From Lachnospiraceae bacterium (GTDB taxonomy: Bacteria; Bacillota; Clostridia; Lachnospirales; Lachnospiraceae), in assembly GCA_017994075.1 (NCBI GenBank), contig JAGOLM010000003.1, forward strand, positions 1-58,997: DNA of 58,997 nucleotides, given 5' to 3'. A model generated the notes under the pieces. It saw only the letters and a list, made by a program, of their open reading frames with translations. It was not told the DNA's origin and searched no databases. The number at the start of each line of letters is the position of its first letter. The first letter of the stretch is position 1. The position numbers and the translations under genes were made by a program. Positions 27,456-37,071 of this stretch are shown here, in pieces.

Positions 27456-28409
27456 ATGGATCTAAGAGTATTATTTATTCACCCGGTGGAAACCGAAAGA
27501 GATAGTTTTAGACGTTCTTGCATGGATGAAGATTTTAAGGTCGACACAGCATCAGATATAGCTGAAGCATATAAATATATGGAGAATCATGATTATGATA
27601 TGGTTTTCCTAAATAGAAAGCTCGGCGGAGAAGAGATAACCAAATTAGTCGAAGATTTAAAGACTAAGAACCCAAACGTTGAATGTGTAATAGGCGTTCA
27701 GACAATTACTAAGGCAGATCTTCTTCAATATCAAAATGAGACAGGATTTTATCATATGTATCTTGAACCTGTTAATTACAGGAAGGATATCCTCCAATTA
27801 GTTGAGAACTTTATGCTTGAATCTAAGGCTAGAATGATGGGTCAGATCAATCAGGGAGCCAAGGAAAGCGAAGCAAGATGGAATAAGTTTCAGGACTTTT
27901 TAGTGAGTACACTTCCGGGTAAAAAAGATTCTGTTGGACATTTATACGCATATAATGTGCTTAGACATTATCATCAGATGTCGATGATAAATATAATGTA
28001 TATATCGGAACTTCAAAAAGAAATTGCCGATAGTTATTCTAATCATAAAGAACTACATGTAACATGGGATATTAGAGAAAGTGCCCGCCGTGTTCTTGAA
28101 TACAAAGATTCGGCTCGGAAACTTATCGTCGCCAGAATCTTATGCCAAGTGTGTTGCGCAGAGGCTGTAGCCCTTGCAGACGGCTATAACGTGGATATCT
28201 CTGTTACGCTGGATGTTAGTAGGAATGGCATTCACATCCATGCTCAGACAGCAATATCTAGAGCGTATAACAGTGATGATGATAAGCAAACCACGATTTC
28301 TAGTGAAACGGATGGTATTTTCGCAAAATTCTGTTCTGAATATACGGTTAAGGATGAGCTTCCGGGAGGAATATGGATTCATACCCGAGACGGAAGCTTT
28401 GATGAATGA
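27456..28409 (+). CDS. degenerate receiver-domain protein of unknown function
   Basis: A 317-residue protein. Residues 1-120 have the size and pattern of a CheY-like receiver, but every catalytic residue is replaced: the acidic pocket reads I8-H9-P10, the phospho-acceptor is N53 (FLNRKLGG), and the Lys-Pro pair is E104-P105. It therefore cannot be phosphorylated conventionally. Residues 135-235 look helical; 240-310 alternate strand and helix and may resemble a decayed histidine kinase ATPase fold, but I could not name it. No HTH or ANTAR motif is evident. The 17-base gap behind glnN suggests a role tied to glutamine synthetase or nitrogen status. Confidence 0.75.
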   Translation: MDLRVLFIHPVETERDSFRRSCMDEDFKVDTASDIAEAYKYMENHDYDMVFLNRKLGGEEITKLVEDLKTKNPNVECVIGVQTITKADLLQYQNETGFYHMYLEPVNYRKDILQLVENFMLESKARMMGQINQGAKESEARWNKFQDFLVSTLPGKKDSVGHLYAYNVLRHYHQMSMINIMYISELQKEIADSYSNHKELHVTWDIRESARRVLEYKDSARKLIVARILCQVCCAEAVALADGYNVDISVTLDVSRNGIHIHAQTAISRAYNSDDDKQTTISSETDGIFAKFCSEYTVKDELPGGIWIHTRDGSFDE

Positions 28410-28466
28410 CACAGGTAATGATATAGGTGTTGAATTAGGTGATGATATAAAAATCTTTTCCTAAAT

Positions 28467-28502
28467 AAAAAAGACTTGAACCATTTGGTCAAGTCTTTTT
28501 TA
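28467..28502. terminator. bidirectional terminator
   Basis: AAAAAAGACTTGA pairs with TCAAGTCTTTTTT around a short loop (core arms 28473-28479 and 28489-28495). A- and T-runs on both sides serve glnN's operon and the convergent PBP gene. Confidence 0.88.
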
Positions 28503-28554
28503 TTGCATAAAATCATGAATTTGCATGATCTGTAAGAGTGAATCGTGTATGCAT

Positions 28555-31128
28555 TTACGGGGTTATTGCCCCGCTCCCGGCATTCAGCTGATTCAATAGG
28601 TTGGACGCTGCATTATTTGTGTGTATTGTACATATCTGATTTAACTCAGCAGAAGAAATGGCACAGGACGCATCAGGTGTCTTGGGACTACCATCTAATA
28701 TCCTTATGGATGTAGTAATCTGATTAGTGGGACAGAATGGTGATGCTATCATTCCGGATGCATTACATATGTTGACACGGACATGCCTGTCACAAGTGTC
28801 TGTTTCAGAAGGTTCAGTACCTGCTGCAAAATATTCGGTATAGGTCATATCTCCTCTGGGATCTGCATTACATAATCCGTCGATAGGACGTTTGCCGGAT
28901 TTCTTACATACAACAGCGGTAGTGATGCCATCGGGTTGGACAAAATCCTTATCAGCCAGTCCTTCGTGGGTACGTGACATGATTGCTTTCCATATATTTT
29001 TGGTGTAAACAGTTACACTCTGGTTGGCATTGTCATCATATCCGCCCCAGAGACCGCAAGTATAATAAGGCGTAAATCCTACCATAAGTGAATCTTTGGC
29101 ATCATTGGTTGTACCTGTTTTGCCGGCAATATGCATTCCGGGGAATGCGGCCTTGGTACCGGAACCCATTGACATTACATCTTGCATTGCGCTGGTCAAT
29201 AGCCATGCAGTAGATTCCTTTATAACTTTCTTATCAGTCTGTTCCTTTTTCGTATTATCAAGAAGAACGTTACCATCATGATCCAGGACCTTAGTGTAAT
29301 ATATAGGCTCGTGGTACTTGCCACTATCTGCAATTGTTGCAAATGCTGCAGTGAGCTCTACATTCTTAACACCCTTGGATATACCGCCGATTGCCAGAGC
29401 CTGATTATTGTCTCCGCTTTCAAGTGTTGATATACCAAAATCTTGTGCATACTGGAAACCAAGTCCAGTTCCAATTTCCGAAATTGCCTTTACAGCCACG
29501 ATATTTATTGAGTCATATATACCTTGTCTAAATGTGGTGTAGCCATTATAAGTATGAGAAGCATTTTGAATTTCTTTTCCATTTGTATAGGAATAAGGAG
29601 CATCATCTTCTACATGGGCAAGTGTCATTCCGGCGGAATCAAGAGCGGGAGCATAAACCGTCAATATTTTGAATGTAGAACCTGGCTGTCTTGTAACATT
29701 TGTTGCACGGTTAAGGGTTTTACTTCCTGTTTTTGCACCTCGTCCACCTACCTGGGCGACCACATGTCCATTAGTTTGATCCATTACGGTACATGCGACC
29801 TGAGGCTGAAGGGTAAATGTTACTGTTTCACCATTGGCAGGAATAGTATCACCTGCACCCATGATCTCTGATTTATATTTATCAATTGTGGCCTGAGCAG
29901 TTTCCTGATTTGGAAAGTTGATATTGTAGTTTTTGTTGCCGGTCTTTTCCTTATAATAAGACAGCATCGTCTGCTCACTATAATTCTTGGTTGTTCCATC
30001 GGCTTTATTAACCGTTAGTCTATATGAAAATGAAACCTGAGGTGCAGTAGGATAATTGGACTGATTGTTAACCTCTTCATCACATATAGTCTGAACCTTA
30101 GGGTCTTGTGTAGAGTAAATAGATAAACCACCTGCATATAGTTTTTGAAAGGCCTGAGTCTCTGAATATCCGGCGTCTACCAAGTCATTTACAACTTCAT
30201 CAGTCATGGCATCTACAAAGTAACTAGTTGTGGAATCTGCAGAAATAGCAGAATTGGCACTTTGAATACGGGTATACACATCATCATTGATAGCTTCATT
30301 ATATTGCTTGGAAGTTATTAACTTCTGATTCAACATATTTTTAAGAACCTTTTCCCGGCGAATTGCATTTTTGTCAGGATGGGAAATAGGATTGTTGCCC
30401 GAAGGATTCTGAGTTATTGCTGCTATGACAGCATCTTCTGAAAGAGTGAGATCCTTTACATCTTTATTAAAATAACGATATGCAGCAGCCTCAACACCAA
30501 GAGTATTTTGCCCGAGGTTTATGGTATTTAGATAATTCTCGAGAATATCATTTTTACTGGTGACCTTTTCCAATTGAACAGCTAAATACTGTTCTTGAAT
30601 CTTTCGCTTGATCTTATCAATTGGAGTTTTTTCCTCTGTCCATCCGGTAAAAAAATTATTTTTCAAAAGCTGCTGTGTAATAGTTGATGCACCCTGAGAA
30701 AAATTGCCGCCAGAAACGATTCCTGTAAATCCAGCACGCATGATACCGCGAAGGTCTACTCCGTTATGCTCCCTGAATCTGGAATCTTCAATTGCTATAA
30801 AGGCATTTTCAAGGTCATCAGGGATCTCGTTCAAAGAGACATATACTCGATTGGCTCCCGATGATGCCAGTGTCTCTATTTCGGCACCGGATGCATTGTA
30901 TACTTTTGAAGAGTACCCACTAGGAGAAATGTCTATTTTTGAAACATCAGGAAGTTCTGAAACCAGACTCTTGACAAAGGAATACATACCGAATAGTCCT
31001 CCGCACATAAGTACGAGGATAAATACCAGAAGTCCCTTCAGAAACAAAAGTGAAAATGTTTTCTTCTTACGTTTTTCAATGTTGTTATTTTTGTTGTTAT
31101 TAATTAAATCAGTTTTCCCGTAATTCAT
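28555..31128 (-). CDS. class A penicillin-binding protein (PBP1A type)
   Basis: Bifunctional peptidoglycan glycosyltransferase and transpeptidase anchored in the membrane. The 857-residue protein has an Asn/Lys-rich cytoplasmic start, a membrane helix near 28-52, a GT51 domain with EDSRF..H.G and GASTITQQL, and a transpeptidase domain with STFK (SxxK), SIN (SxN) and KTGTT, followed by a C-terminal segment with several Cys (CKKSGKRPIDGLC). I start at 31128, where CGGAGG lies 6 bases upstream, rather than the in-frame ATA 18 bases earlier. It is transcribed divergently from yigZ. Confidence 0.96.
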   Translation of the reverse strand: MNYGKTDLINNNKNNNIEKRKKKTFSLLFLKGLLVFILVLMCGGLFGMYSFVKSLVSELPDVSKIDISPSGYSSKVYNASGAEIETLASSGANRVYVSLNEIPDDLENAFIAIEDSRFREHNGVDLRGIMRAGFTGIVSGGNFSQGASTITQQLLKNNFFTGWTEEKTPIDKIKRKIQEQYLAVQLEKVTSKNDILENYLNTINLGQNTLGVEAAAYRYFNKDVKDLTLSEDAVIAAITQNPSGNNPISHPDKNAIRREKVLKNMLNQKLITSKQYNEAINDDVYTRIQSANSAISADSTTSYFVDAMTDEVVNDLVDAGYSETQAFQKLYAGGLSIYSTQDPKVQTICDEEVNNQSNYPTAPQVSFSYRLTVNKADGTTKNYSEQTMLSYYKEKTGNKNYNINFPNQETAQATIDKYKSEIMGAGDTIPANGETVTFTLQPQVACTVMDQTNGHVVAQVGGRGAKTGSKTLNRATNVTRQPGSTFKILTVYAPALDSAGMTLAHVEDDAPYSYTNGKEIQNASHTYNGYTTFRQGIYDSINIVAVKAISEIGTGLGFQYAQDFGISTLESGDNNQALAIGGISKGVKNVELTAAFATIADSGKYHEPIYYTKVLDHDGNVLLDNTKKEQTDKKVIKESTAWLLTSAMQDVMSMGSGTKAAFPGMHIAGKTGTTNDAKDSLMVGFTPYYTCGLWGGYDDNANQSVTVYTKNIWKAIMSRTHEGLADKDFVQPDGITTAVVCKKSGKRPIDGLCNADPRGDMTYTEYFAAGTEPSETDTCDRHVRVNICNASGMIASPFCPTNQITTSIRILDGSPKTPDASCAISSAELNQICTIHTNNAASNLLNQLNAGSGAITP

Positions 31129-31226
31129 ATTACCTCCGAAAATCAATGCTTAATTCAATGTATTATAACAGAAAACTTTGTTATAATAAAGAAACCCAAA
31201 AACCTTGAAAATAATGGAGCTGCCCT

Positions 31227-31886
31227 ATGCTGATAGATACCGATAGCCACTATATAGTCGTAAAAAGCGGGATCGGAGAATACGAAGAAAAAAAATCAAA
31301 ATTTTTAGCAAAAACATATTATATAAGTAGCGAGAATGAAGTCACTGATATATTGGAGACTGTCAGAAAAAAATATTATGATGCCAGACATAATTGCTAT
31401 GCGTATAAAATAGGGAAAAATGGAGATAATATAAAGCTTTCTGATGATGGGGAGCCATCACAGACGGCAGGCCGTCCTATAATGGATATTATTGATGGTC
31501 GCAATATATTTAATATCATTCTTGTGGTAACCAGGTATTTTGGCGGAGTGAAGCTTGGAACAGGTGGATTGGCGAGAGCGTATTCGGAAGCGGCCAGAAG
31601 AGCTATTGATAATTCAGAGATAGCAAAAACAGTGACGGGATGTCCATATAAAATATCAGTGGATTATTCCAATGGTTCTACTATAGAAAATTACTTTCGG
31701 AAAAATGACATATATATAGAAGGAATTAGTTATACTGATAATGAGACATTTAGTACAATGATTCCTGATATCAATGTGGAACAGACTAGAAAAGATCTAA
31801 TGGAGATACTGAGTACCTCCAAAGTGCCGCAAGCTTTGCCACCGGTTACATATGTAGTTCAAGATGGGATTTTAAGGATTCTATGA
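31227..31886 (+). CDS. YigZ/IMPACT family protein
   Basis: A 219-residue protein of the YigZ (UPF0029/IMPACT) family. The N-terminal domain has KKSKFLAKTY, DARHNCYAY, SDDGEPSQTAGRPI and ILVVTRYFGGVKLGTGGLARAY, the most conserved family stretch. A ferredoxin-like C-terminal domain covers about 140-219. Eukaryotic IMPACT acts on translational control through Gcn2; the bacterial role is uncertain, and a nucleic-acid or nucleotide-binding function has been proposed. No SD is obvious (GGAGCTG lies 10 bases upstream). It stands alone between the PBP gene and tRNA-Gln. Confidence 0.92.
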   Translation: MLIDTDSHYIVVKSGIGEYEEKKSKFLAKTYYISSENEVTDILETVRKKYYDARHNCYAYKIGKNGDNIKLSDDGEPSQTAGRPIMDIIDGRNIFNIILVVTRYFGGVKLGTGGLARAYSEAARRAIDNSEIAKTVTGCPYKISVDYSNGSTIENYFRKNDIYIEGISYTDNETFSTMIPDINVEQTRKDLMEILSTSKVPQALPPVTYVVQDGILRIL

Positions 31887-31950
31887 ATGAAGCATATAAT
31901 GCTTAAAATAACAAACAATAAGAAAAATTAAAAAAATTAGAAAATAATGC

Positions 31951-31978
31951 TTGCTTTTTTTGTGTGTTTCTATATAAT
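31951..31978 (+). promoter_or_regulatory. promoter of tRNA-Gln
   Basis: TTGCTT (31951-31956), 16 bases, TATAAT (31973-31978), 25 bases before the mature tRNA 5' end. Confidence 0.75.
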
Positions 31979-32002
31979 ATCTATTGTTGACTTCAAAAAC
32001 AT

Positions 32003-32075
32003 TGGCCCATAGCCAAATGGTAAGGCAACGGACTCTGACTCCGTCATCTTCAAGGTTCGAATCCTTGTGGGCCAG
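32003..32075 (+). tRNA. tRNA-Gln (CTG anticodon)
   Basis: A 72-base cloverleaf plus discriminator. The acceptor TGGCCCA pairs with TGGGCCA, with U1-A72 typical of tRNA-Gln. The D arm contains AGCCAAATGGTAAGGC. The anticodon arm ACGGA-CTCTGAC-TCCGT has anticodon CTG. The T arm contains GGTTCGAATCC. CCA is not encoded. Confidence 0.97.
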
Positions 32076-32081
32076 CTATGC

Positions 32082-32114
32082 AAGCACTGTGGTTATTACC
32101 ATGGTGCTTTTTTG
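32082..32114 (+). terminator. tRNA-Gln terminator
   Basis: AAGCACTGTGG pairs with CCATGGTGCTT (two wobbles) around TTATTA, followed by TTTTT; it starts 6 bases after the tRNA. Confidence 0.75.
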
Positions 32115-32169
32115 TGTAAGTAATGAAGTCATAAAGTTTGGGATAGTTTTATTCAAAGGATGTGTAATC

Positions 32170-32931
32170 ATGTATGAGATCCAAAGCAGAATTAGATTCA
32201 GCGAAACTGACATAGACGGATATCTTACAGTCCCGGCTATAATCAATTATTTCCAGGATATATCTACTTTTCAATCAGTGGATGTGGGAGCTATGGATAT
32301 GGAGGAAGATGGTCATCCGTTGGGATGGATAATTTTGTCATGGGACATTAAGATCGACAAATTACCTAAGCTCGGAGAAACGGTGTCAGTAAAGACCTAT
32401 CCGCTTAAACAAAATGGACCCTTTGCATATAGAGATTTTACTATGTCTATTGGGAACGATGTCATTATAAGAGCTCATTCGATTTGGTCCATTATTGATC
32501 TTGACAGATTGATGCCAAGGAAGATTACAGATGAAATCATGGGAAAATACGGAGTGGATGAACCGCTTCCTGGTAAGTGGGCAGGTAGGAAACTCCCGAT
32601 TCCCAAGAACAAGATGGAAGCTGTGAGGTTTGTGGTCAGGTCTTTTCAGATTGATAAAAATGGTCATATGAACAACGAGCGATATGTCTCAGCAGCAATT
32701 GCTCTTTTGCCGGAAGGCACACAGATCAAAGAGGTTCAGGTCGGATATGTTGCGCAGGCCTTGCTGAATGATGAAATTATAATATATAGAGGTTTAAATC
32801 AGGAGAAAGCAGATATAGTAAGCTCGGATGCAGCATCAGAGCAAAAACAAGTATTTGATATGGATACTGAAGTGTTTAATCTTGAAAAAGTGGACGGAAG
32901 CACCTTGTGTACGGTTATTTTAAAGAAATAA
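32170..32931 (+). CDS. acyl-ACP thioesterase
   Basis: Hydrolyses acyl-ACP to release free fatty acids; double-hotdog protein of the bacterial acyl-ACP thioesterase family, 253 residues. The N-terminal hotdog has FSETDIDGYLTVPAIINYFQD and GWIILSWDIKID. The second has FQIDKNGHMNNERYV, with the conserved Asn-His pair. I start at the ATG at 32170, where AAAGGATGTG lies upstream; the open frame extends further 5' through the tRNA gene, which is not coding. It begins about 95 bases after the tRNA, and the CvfB-type gene follows 30 bases later. Confidence 0.93.
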   Translation: MYEIQSRIRFSETDIDGYLTVPAIINYFQDISTFQSVDVGAMDMEEDGHPLGWIILSWDIKIDKLPKLGETVSVKTYPLKQNGPFAYRDFTMSIGNDVIIRAHSIWSIIDLDRLMPRKITDEIMGKYGVDEPLPGKWAGRKLPIPKNKMEAVRFVVRSFQIDKNGHMNNERYVSAAIALLPEGTQIKEVQVGYVAQALLNDEIIIYRGLNQEKADIVSSDAASEQKQVFDMDTEVFNLEKVDGSTLCTVILKK

Positions 32932-32961
32932 CCTTGTATTAAGATAAAAGAAGGATAAAAA

Positions 32962-34416
32962 ATGTACAGAGATAACGAATCAAGTGGAAGAAACGGCAGA
33001 CCATCAGAAAACAGAAAGTCATACGGCGAGAGAAAGTCATACGGAAGCAGACCTTCCAGAGACGGAGACAAAAAACCTTACGGCGAGAGAAAGTCATACG
33101 GAGACAGACCGTCAAGAGACGGAGACAGAAAGCCTTATGGCGAGAGAAAGTCATACGGAGACAGACCGTCAAGGGATGGCGATAGAGACAGAAAGCCTTA
33201 TGGCGAGAGAAAGTCATACGGAGACAGACCGTCAAGAGACGGAGACAGAAAGCCTTATGGCGAGAGAAAGTCATACGGAGACAGACCGTCAAGAGACGGG
33301 GACAGAAAGCCTTATGGCGAGAGAAAGTCATACGGAGACAGACCGTCAAGAGACGGAGACAGAAAGCCTTATGGCGAGAGAAAGTCATACGGAGACAGAC
33401 CGTCAAGAGATGGAGATAGAGACAGAAAGCCTTACGGCGATAGAAAATCTCATGGTGACAGGAATGGTAAGTTTTCCAATGACAGAGGTGGACTAAGAGG
33501 CAAGTCAACAAATCGTCATGATCCGGCAGATGATGCCTTTGATGTAGGTACATACCAGAGCCTTGTGATTCTTAGATTCACAGATTTTGGCGCTTACCTT
33601 GGATATGAAAAGAGCCAGGCCGAAGAATCAGAAAGCAGCAACAAAAATGAAGCTTCTATTCTTCTGCCAAAAAAGTATCTGGCTGAAGGCGCAGAAGTTG
33701 GAGATAAGATAACAGTATTTATATATAAGGACTCAGACGACAGACTTATCGCAACAACTGAGACTCCGCTTATTTCCAAAGATAAGGTCGCAGCTCTTGC
33801 TGTAAAAGAGGTCAGCACAATAGGTGCATTTATGGATTGGAACCTTGATAAGGACTTGCTTCTTCCGTTTAGAGAAATGGAAGGAAGAGTGCAAGAAGGA
33901 GAAACTGTTCTTGTACGTATGTATGTTGATAAAAGCGGACGTCCGGCATGCACGATGAGAGACATATGGACATATATGTCACAGAATGCACCATACAATA
34001 CAGGCGATGTTGTAACGGGACGTGTTTTTGAGCTGGGCCATGATTTTGGAACTTTTGTTGCTGTAGATGACAAATATCTAGGAATGATTCCTAGACATGA
34101 GAAAACTCAAAATTTTAAAATTGGAGATGTTCTGACACTTCATGTTACAGGAGTAAAAGAAGACGGGAAACTCGACTTGTCTCTTAGAGAAGAAGCTTAT
34201 AAAGAAATTGGTAGTGATGGAGAGATTCTTATAAAGTTGCTTGAATCGTACTCAGGGGTATTTCCATTTAGTGAAAGAGCAACTCCAGAAGTTATTCTAA
34301 GGGAAACCGGACTTAGCAAGAATGCTTTTAAGCGTGCAGTTGGTCAGCTTTATAAGGAAAGAAAAATTGATATCATTGATGGAATTATCCATCTTTTATC
34401 AGAAAAAGATTGTTAA
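32962..34416 (+). CDS. CvfB-type S1 RNA-binding protein with repetitive disordered N-terminus
   Basis: A 484-residue protein. Residues about 192-484 match the CvfB/YitL family: tandem S1-like OB folds (FTDFGAYLGYE; STIGAFMDWNLDKDLLLPF; FELGHDFGTFVAVDDKYLGMIP) and a C-terminal winged helix (TGLSKNAFKRAVGQLYKE). CvfB affects virulence-gene expression in Staphylococcus and probably binds RNA. Residues 22-158 are seven near-identical units of 19 or 21 residues, built on ERKSYGDRPSRDGDRKPYG. This is a charge-rich low-complexity tail resembling those of RNA helicases and normally absent from CvfB. SD is AAGAAGG. It would strengthen RNA binding or promote condensates (inference). Confidence 0.9.
   Translation: MYRDNESSGRNGRPSENRKSYGERKSYGSRPSRDGDKKPYGERKSYGDRPSRDGDRKPYGERKSYGDRPSRDGDRDRKPYGERKSYGDRPSRDGDRKPYGERKSYGDRPSRDGDRKPYGERKSYGDRPSRDGDRKPYGERKSYGDRPSRDGDRDRKPYGDRKSHGDRNGKFSNDRGGLRGKSTNRHDPADDAFDVGTYQSLVILRFTDFGAYLGYEKSQAEESESSNKNEASILLPKKYLAEGAEVGDKITVFIYKDSDDRLIATTETPLISKDKVAALAVKEVSTIGAFMDWNLDKDLLLPFREMEGRVQEGETVLVRMYVDKSGRPACTMRDIWTYMSQNAPYNTGDVVTGRVFELGHDFGTFVAVDDKYLGMIPRHEKTQNFKIGDVLTLHVTGVKEDGKLDLSLREEAYKEIGSDGEILIKLLESYSGVFPFSERATPEVILRETGLSKNAFKRAVGQLYKERKIDIIDGIIHLLSEKDC
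33025..33435 (+). repeat. in-frame 57-bp tandem repeat
   Basis: Seven units encode 19 residues each, with two units enlarged by 6 bp (an extra DR pair). They are nearly identical at DNA level, so copy number can change by slippage or recombination without breaking the frame. Confidence 0.95.
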
Positions 34417-34422
34417 AAAATT

Positions 34423-34470
34423 ATAATTGTGCATTTTTTTATACATATAAAGCATAATTGTGCATTTTTT
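34423..34470 (+). repeat. 17-bp direct repeat, 31-bp period
   Basis: ATAATTGTGCATTTTTT at 34423-34439 and 34454-34470; the core ATTGTGCATTT occurs a third time at 34672-34682 over the glpP -35 region. GCATAATTGTGC within it is nearly palindromic. Possible regulator-binding sites. Confidence 0.6.
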
Positions 34471-34530
34471 GACAAATGGAAACCAATATGCAAATATTCT
34501 ATCAAAAATAAAGAATTTGAGCCGTAAATA

Positions 34531-34577
34531 TCAAGAAACCCGAAAGTAGACCAAGAGTTTATTTTTGGGTTTTTTGA
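34531..34577 (+). terminator. possible long-loop hairpin terminator
   Basis: TCAAGAAACCC (34531-34541) pairs with GGGTTTTTTGA (34567-34577) with one wobble around a 25-base loop. The T-run is inside the 3' arm, so termination is uncertain. Confidence 0.4.
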
Positions 34578-34672
34578 TGTTTTAGAGCAGAAATTGGTAG
34601 AGCAAATATTTACATAATGTTAACTAACTATGTGCAAAAGTAACAAAAACAATTATCAGACAAAAAAGATTA

Positions 34673-34701
34673 TTGTGCATTTACACAACTTATGATATTA
34701 T
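34673..34701 (+). promoter_or_regulatory. promoter upstream of glpP
   Basis: TTGTGC (34673-34678), 17 bases, TATTAT (34696-34701). Confidence 0.5.
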
Positions 34702-34735
34702 ATACACAAGTTAATAAAGACCAGAGAGAGAGGAG

Positions 34736-34785
34736 ATGTGGTGATGAAGTAGCGGGAACTGCTTTATATCGCTGTGTCTTTTTTT
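34736..34785 (+). promoter_or_regulatory. glpP leader: micro-ORFs and possible attenuator
   Basis: An SD (AGAGGAG) precedes ATG TGG TGA (34736-34744), which overlaps ATG AAG TAG (34744-34752) by one base. A stem of GTAGCG (34749-34754) with CGCTGT (34770-34775, two wobbles) follows, then TTTTTTT (34779-34785). This resembles a translated leader with an attenuator; GlpP acts by antitermination at leader terminators. Confidence 0.35.
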
Positions 34786-34851
34786 ATTGCTTTAGGGTGT
34801 AAGCATGGTCTTGTAATGAACGACCGACATTTCTTACCGGAAGGGGAGCCG

Positions 34852-35427
34852 ATGTATAGCGAATTCAAAGAAAGAGTAGAAGCTAATCCCGTCATTGCTG
34901 CAGTCAAGGATGACCAGGGACTTGAACTTGCACTTTCAAGTGATTGCGATGTGATATTTTTCCTGTATGGAGATATATGCTCGCTTCCGGATACTGTTGA
35001 CAAGGTCAAAAAAATGGGCAAGACAGCCATGGTACATATAGATCTGATAAACGGATTGTCTTCCAGAGAAATTGCAGCTGACTATATCAAGAAAGCTACA
35101 AATGCAGATGGAATAATAACTACAAAGAATAATCTTATTCCACATGCCAAGGACATTGGACTTAATACAGTACTTAGGCATTTTGTATTAGACAGTATGG
35201 CGTTGGTTAATATTGAAAAACAATCGAAATCAGGTGGAGTTCAGCCGGATTTTATAGAGTTTCTTCCCGGGATAGTTGTACCGAAGATGATAAGAAAGAT
35301 AAACTCTATAAGCCGTGTCCCCATAATTGCAGGCGGACTTATAACGGATAAAGAGGATGTGGTCAATGCACTGGATGCTGGAGCCACAGCAATTTCAACT
35401 ACGAACCGTGATGTTTGGTTCATGTAA
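34852..35427 (+). CDS. glpP: glycerol-3-phosphate-responsive antiterminator GlpP
   Basis: RNA-binding antiterminator that, with glycerol-3-phosphate, lets polymerase read through leader terminators of glp operons. The 191-residue TIM-barrel-like protein has NPVIAAVKDDQGLELAL, FFLYGDIC, HIDLINGLS, DGIITTKNNLI, EFLPGIVVPKMI and PIIAGGLI, all characteristic. I start at 34852: AAGGGGAG lies 4 bases upstream and the N-terminus then matches the family. A GTG at 34774 would add a non-homologous stretch across the T-run. It heads the glycerol operon. Confidence 0.94.
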   Translation: MYSEFKERVEANPVIAAVKDDQGLELALSSDCDVIFFLYGDICSLPDTVDKVKKMGKTAMVHIDLINGLSSREIAADYIKKATNADGIITTKNNLIPHAKDIGLNTVLRHFVLDSMALVNIEKQSKSGGVQPDFIEFLPGIVVPKMIRKINSISRVPIIAGGLITDKEDVVNALDAGATAISTTNRDVWFM

Positions 35428-35435
35428 ATCGGGTA

Positions 35436-36983
<1,548 letters not shown>

Positions 36984-37008
36984 GATCACTTTTAGGAAAA
37001 GGTAATGT

Positions 37009-37036
37009 GGGCGGTTTTTGCGGAAAGGAACCGCCC
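37009..37036 (+). other. hairpin between glpK and glpF
   Basis: GGGCGGTT (37009-37016) pairs perfectly with AACCGCCC (37029-37036), 12-base loop, no T-run. It may set the mRNA ratio of the two genes by processing or stabilisation. Confidence 0.6.
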
Positions 37037-37071
37037 TGTATATAAAATATTTCAAAGGGAGGAATAATTTT

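Larger units (their letters stand above)
34417..34851 (+). other. regulatory gap before glpP
   Basis: Contains the direct repeat ATAATTGTGCATTTTTT (34423-34439 and 34454-34470), an 11-bp hairpin (34531-34577), a sigma-A promoter (34673-34701) in which the ATTGTGCATTT motif recurs, two overlapping micro-ORFs behind a strong SD (34736-34752), and a weak stem before seven T (34749-34785). I see no protein gene of normal size. Confidence 0.6.

Noticed and set aside
30704..31123. 139-residue plus-strand frame over the PBP gene
   Set aside because: Antisense shadow of the start of the PBP1A gene.
31984..32169. Upstream extension of the thioesterase frame
   Set aside because: It runs through tRNA-Gln and its terminator; the SD and family alignment support the ATG at 32170.
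33025..33435. Possible CRISPR array
   Set aside because: In-frame coding repeat without spacers.
32984..33496. 170-residue open frame shifted relative to the CvfB gene across the repeat
   Set aside because: It stays open only because the repeat unit (57 bp) is a multiple of three; no homology, no separate SD.
32939..33553. 204-residue antisense frame over the CvfB repeats
   Set aside because: Same cause as above; Cys/His/Leu/Arg-rich repeat translation of the reverse strand with no known fold.
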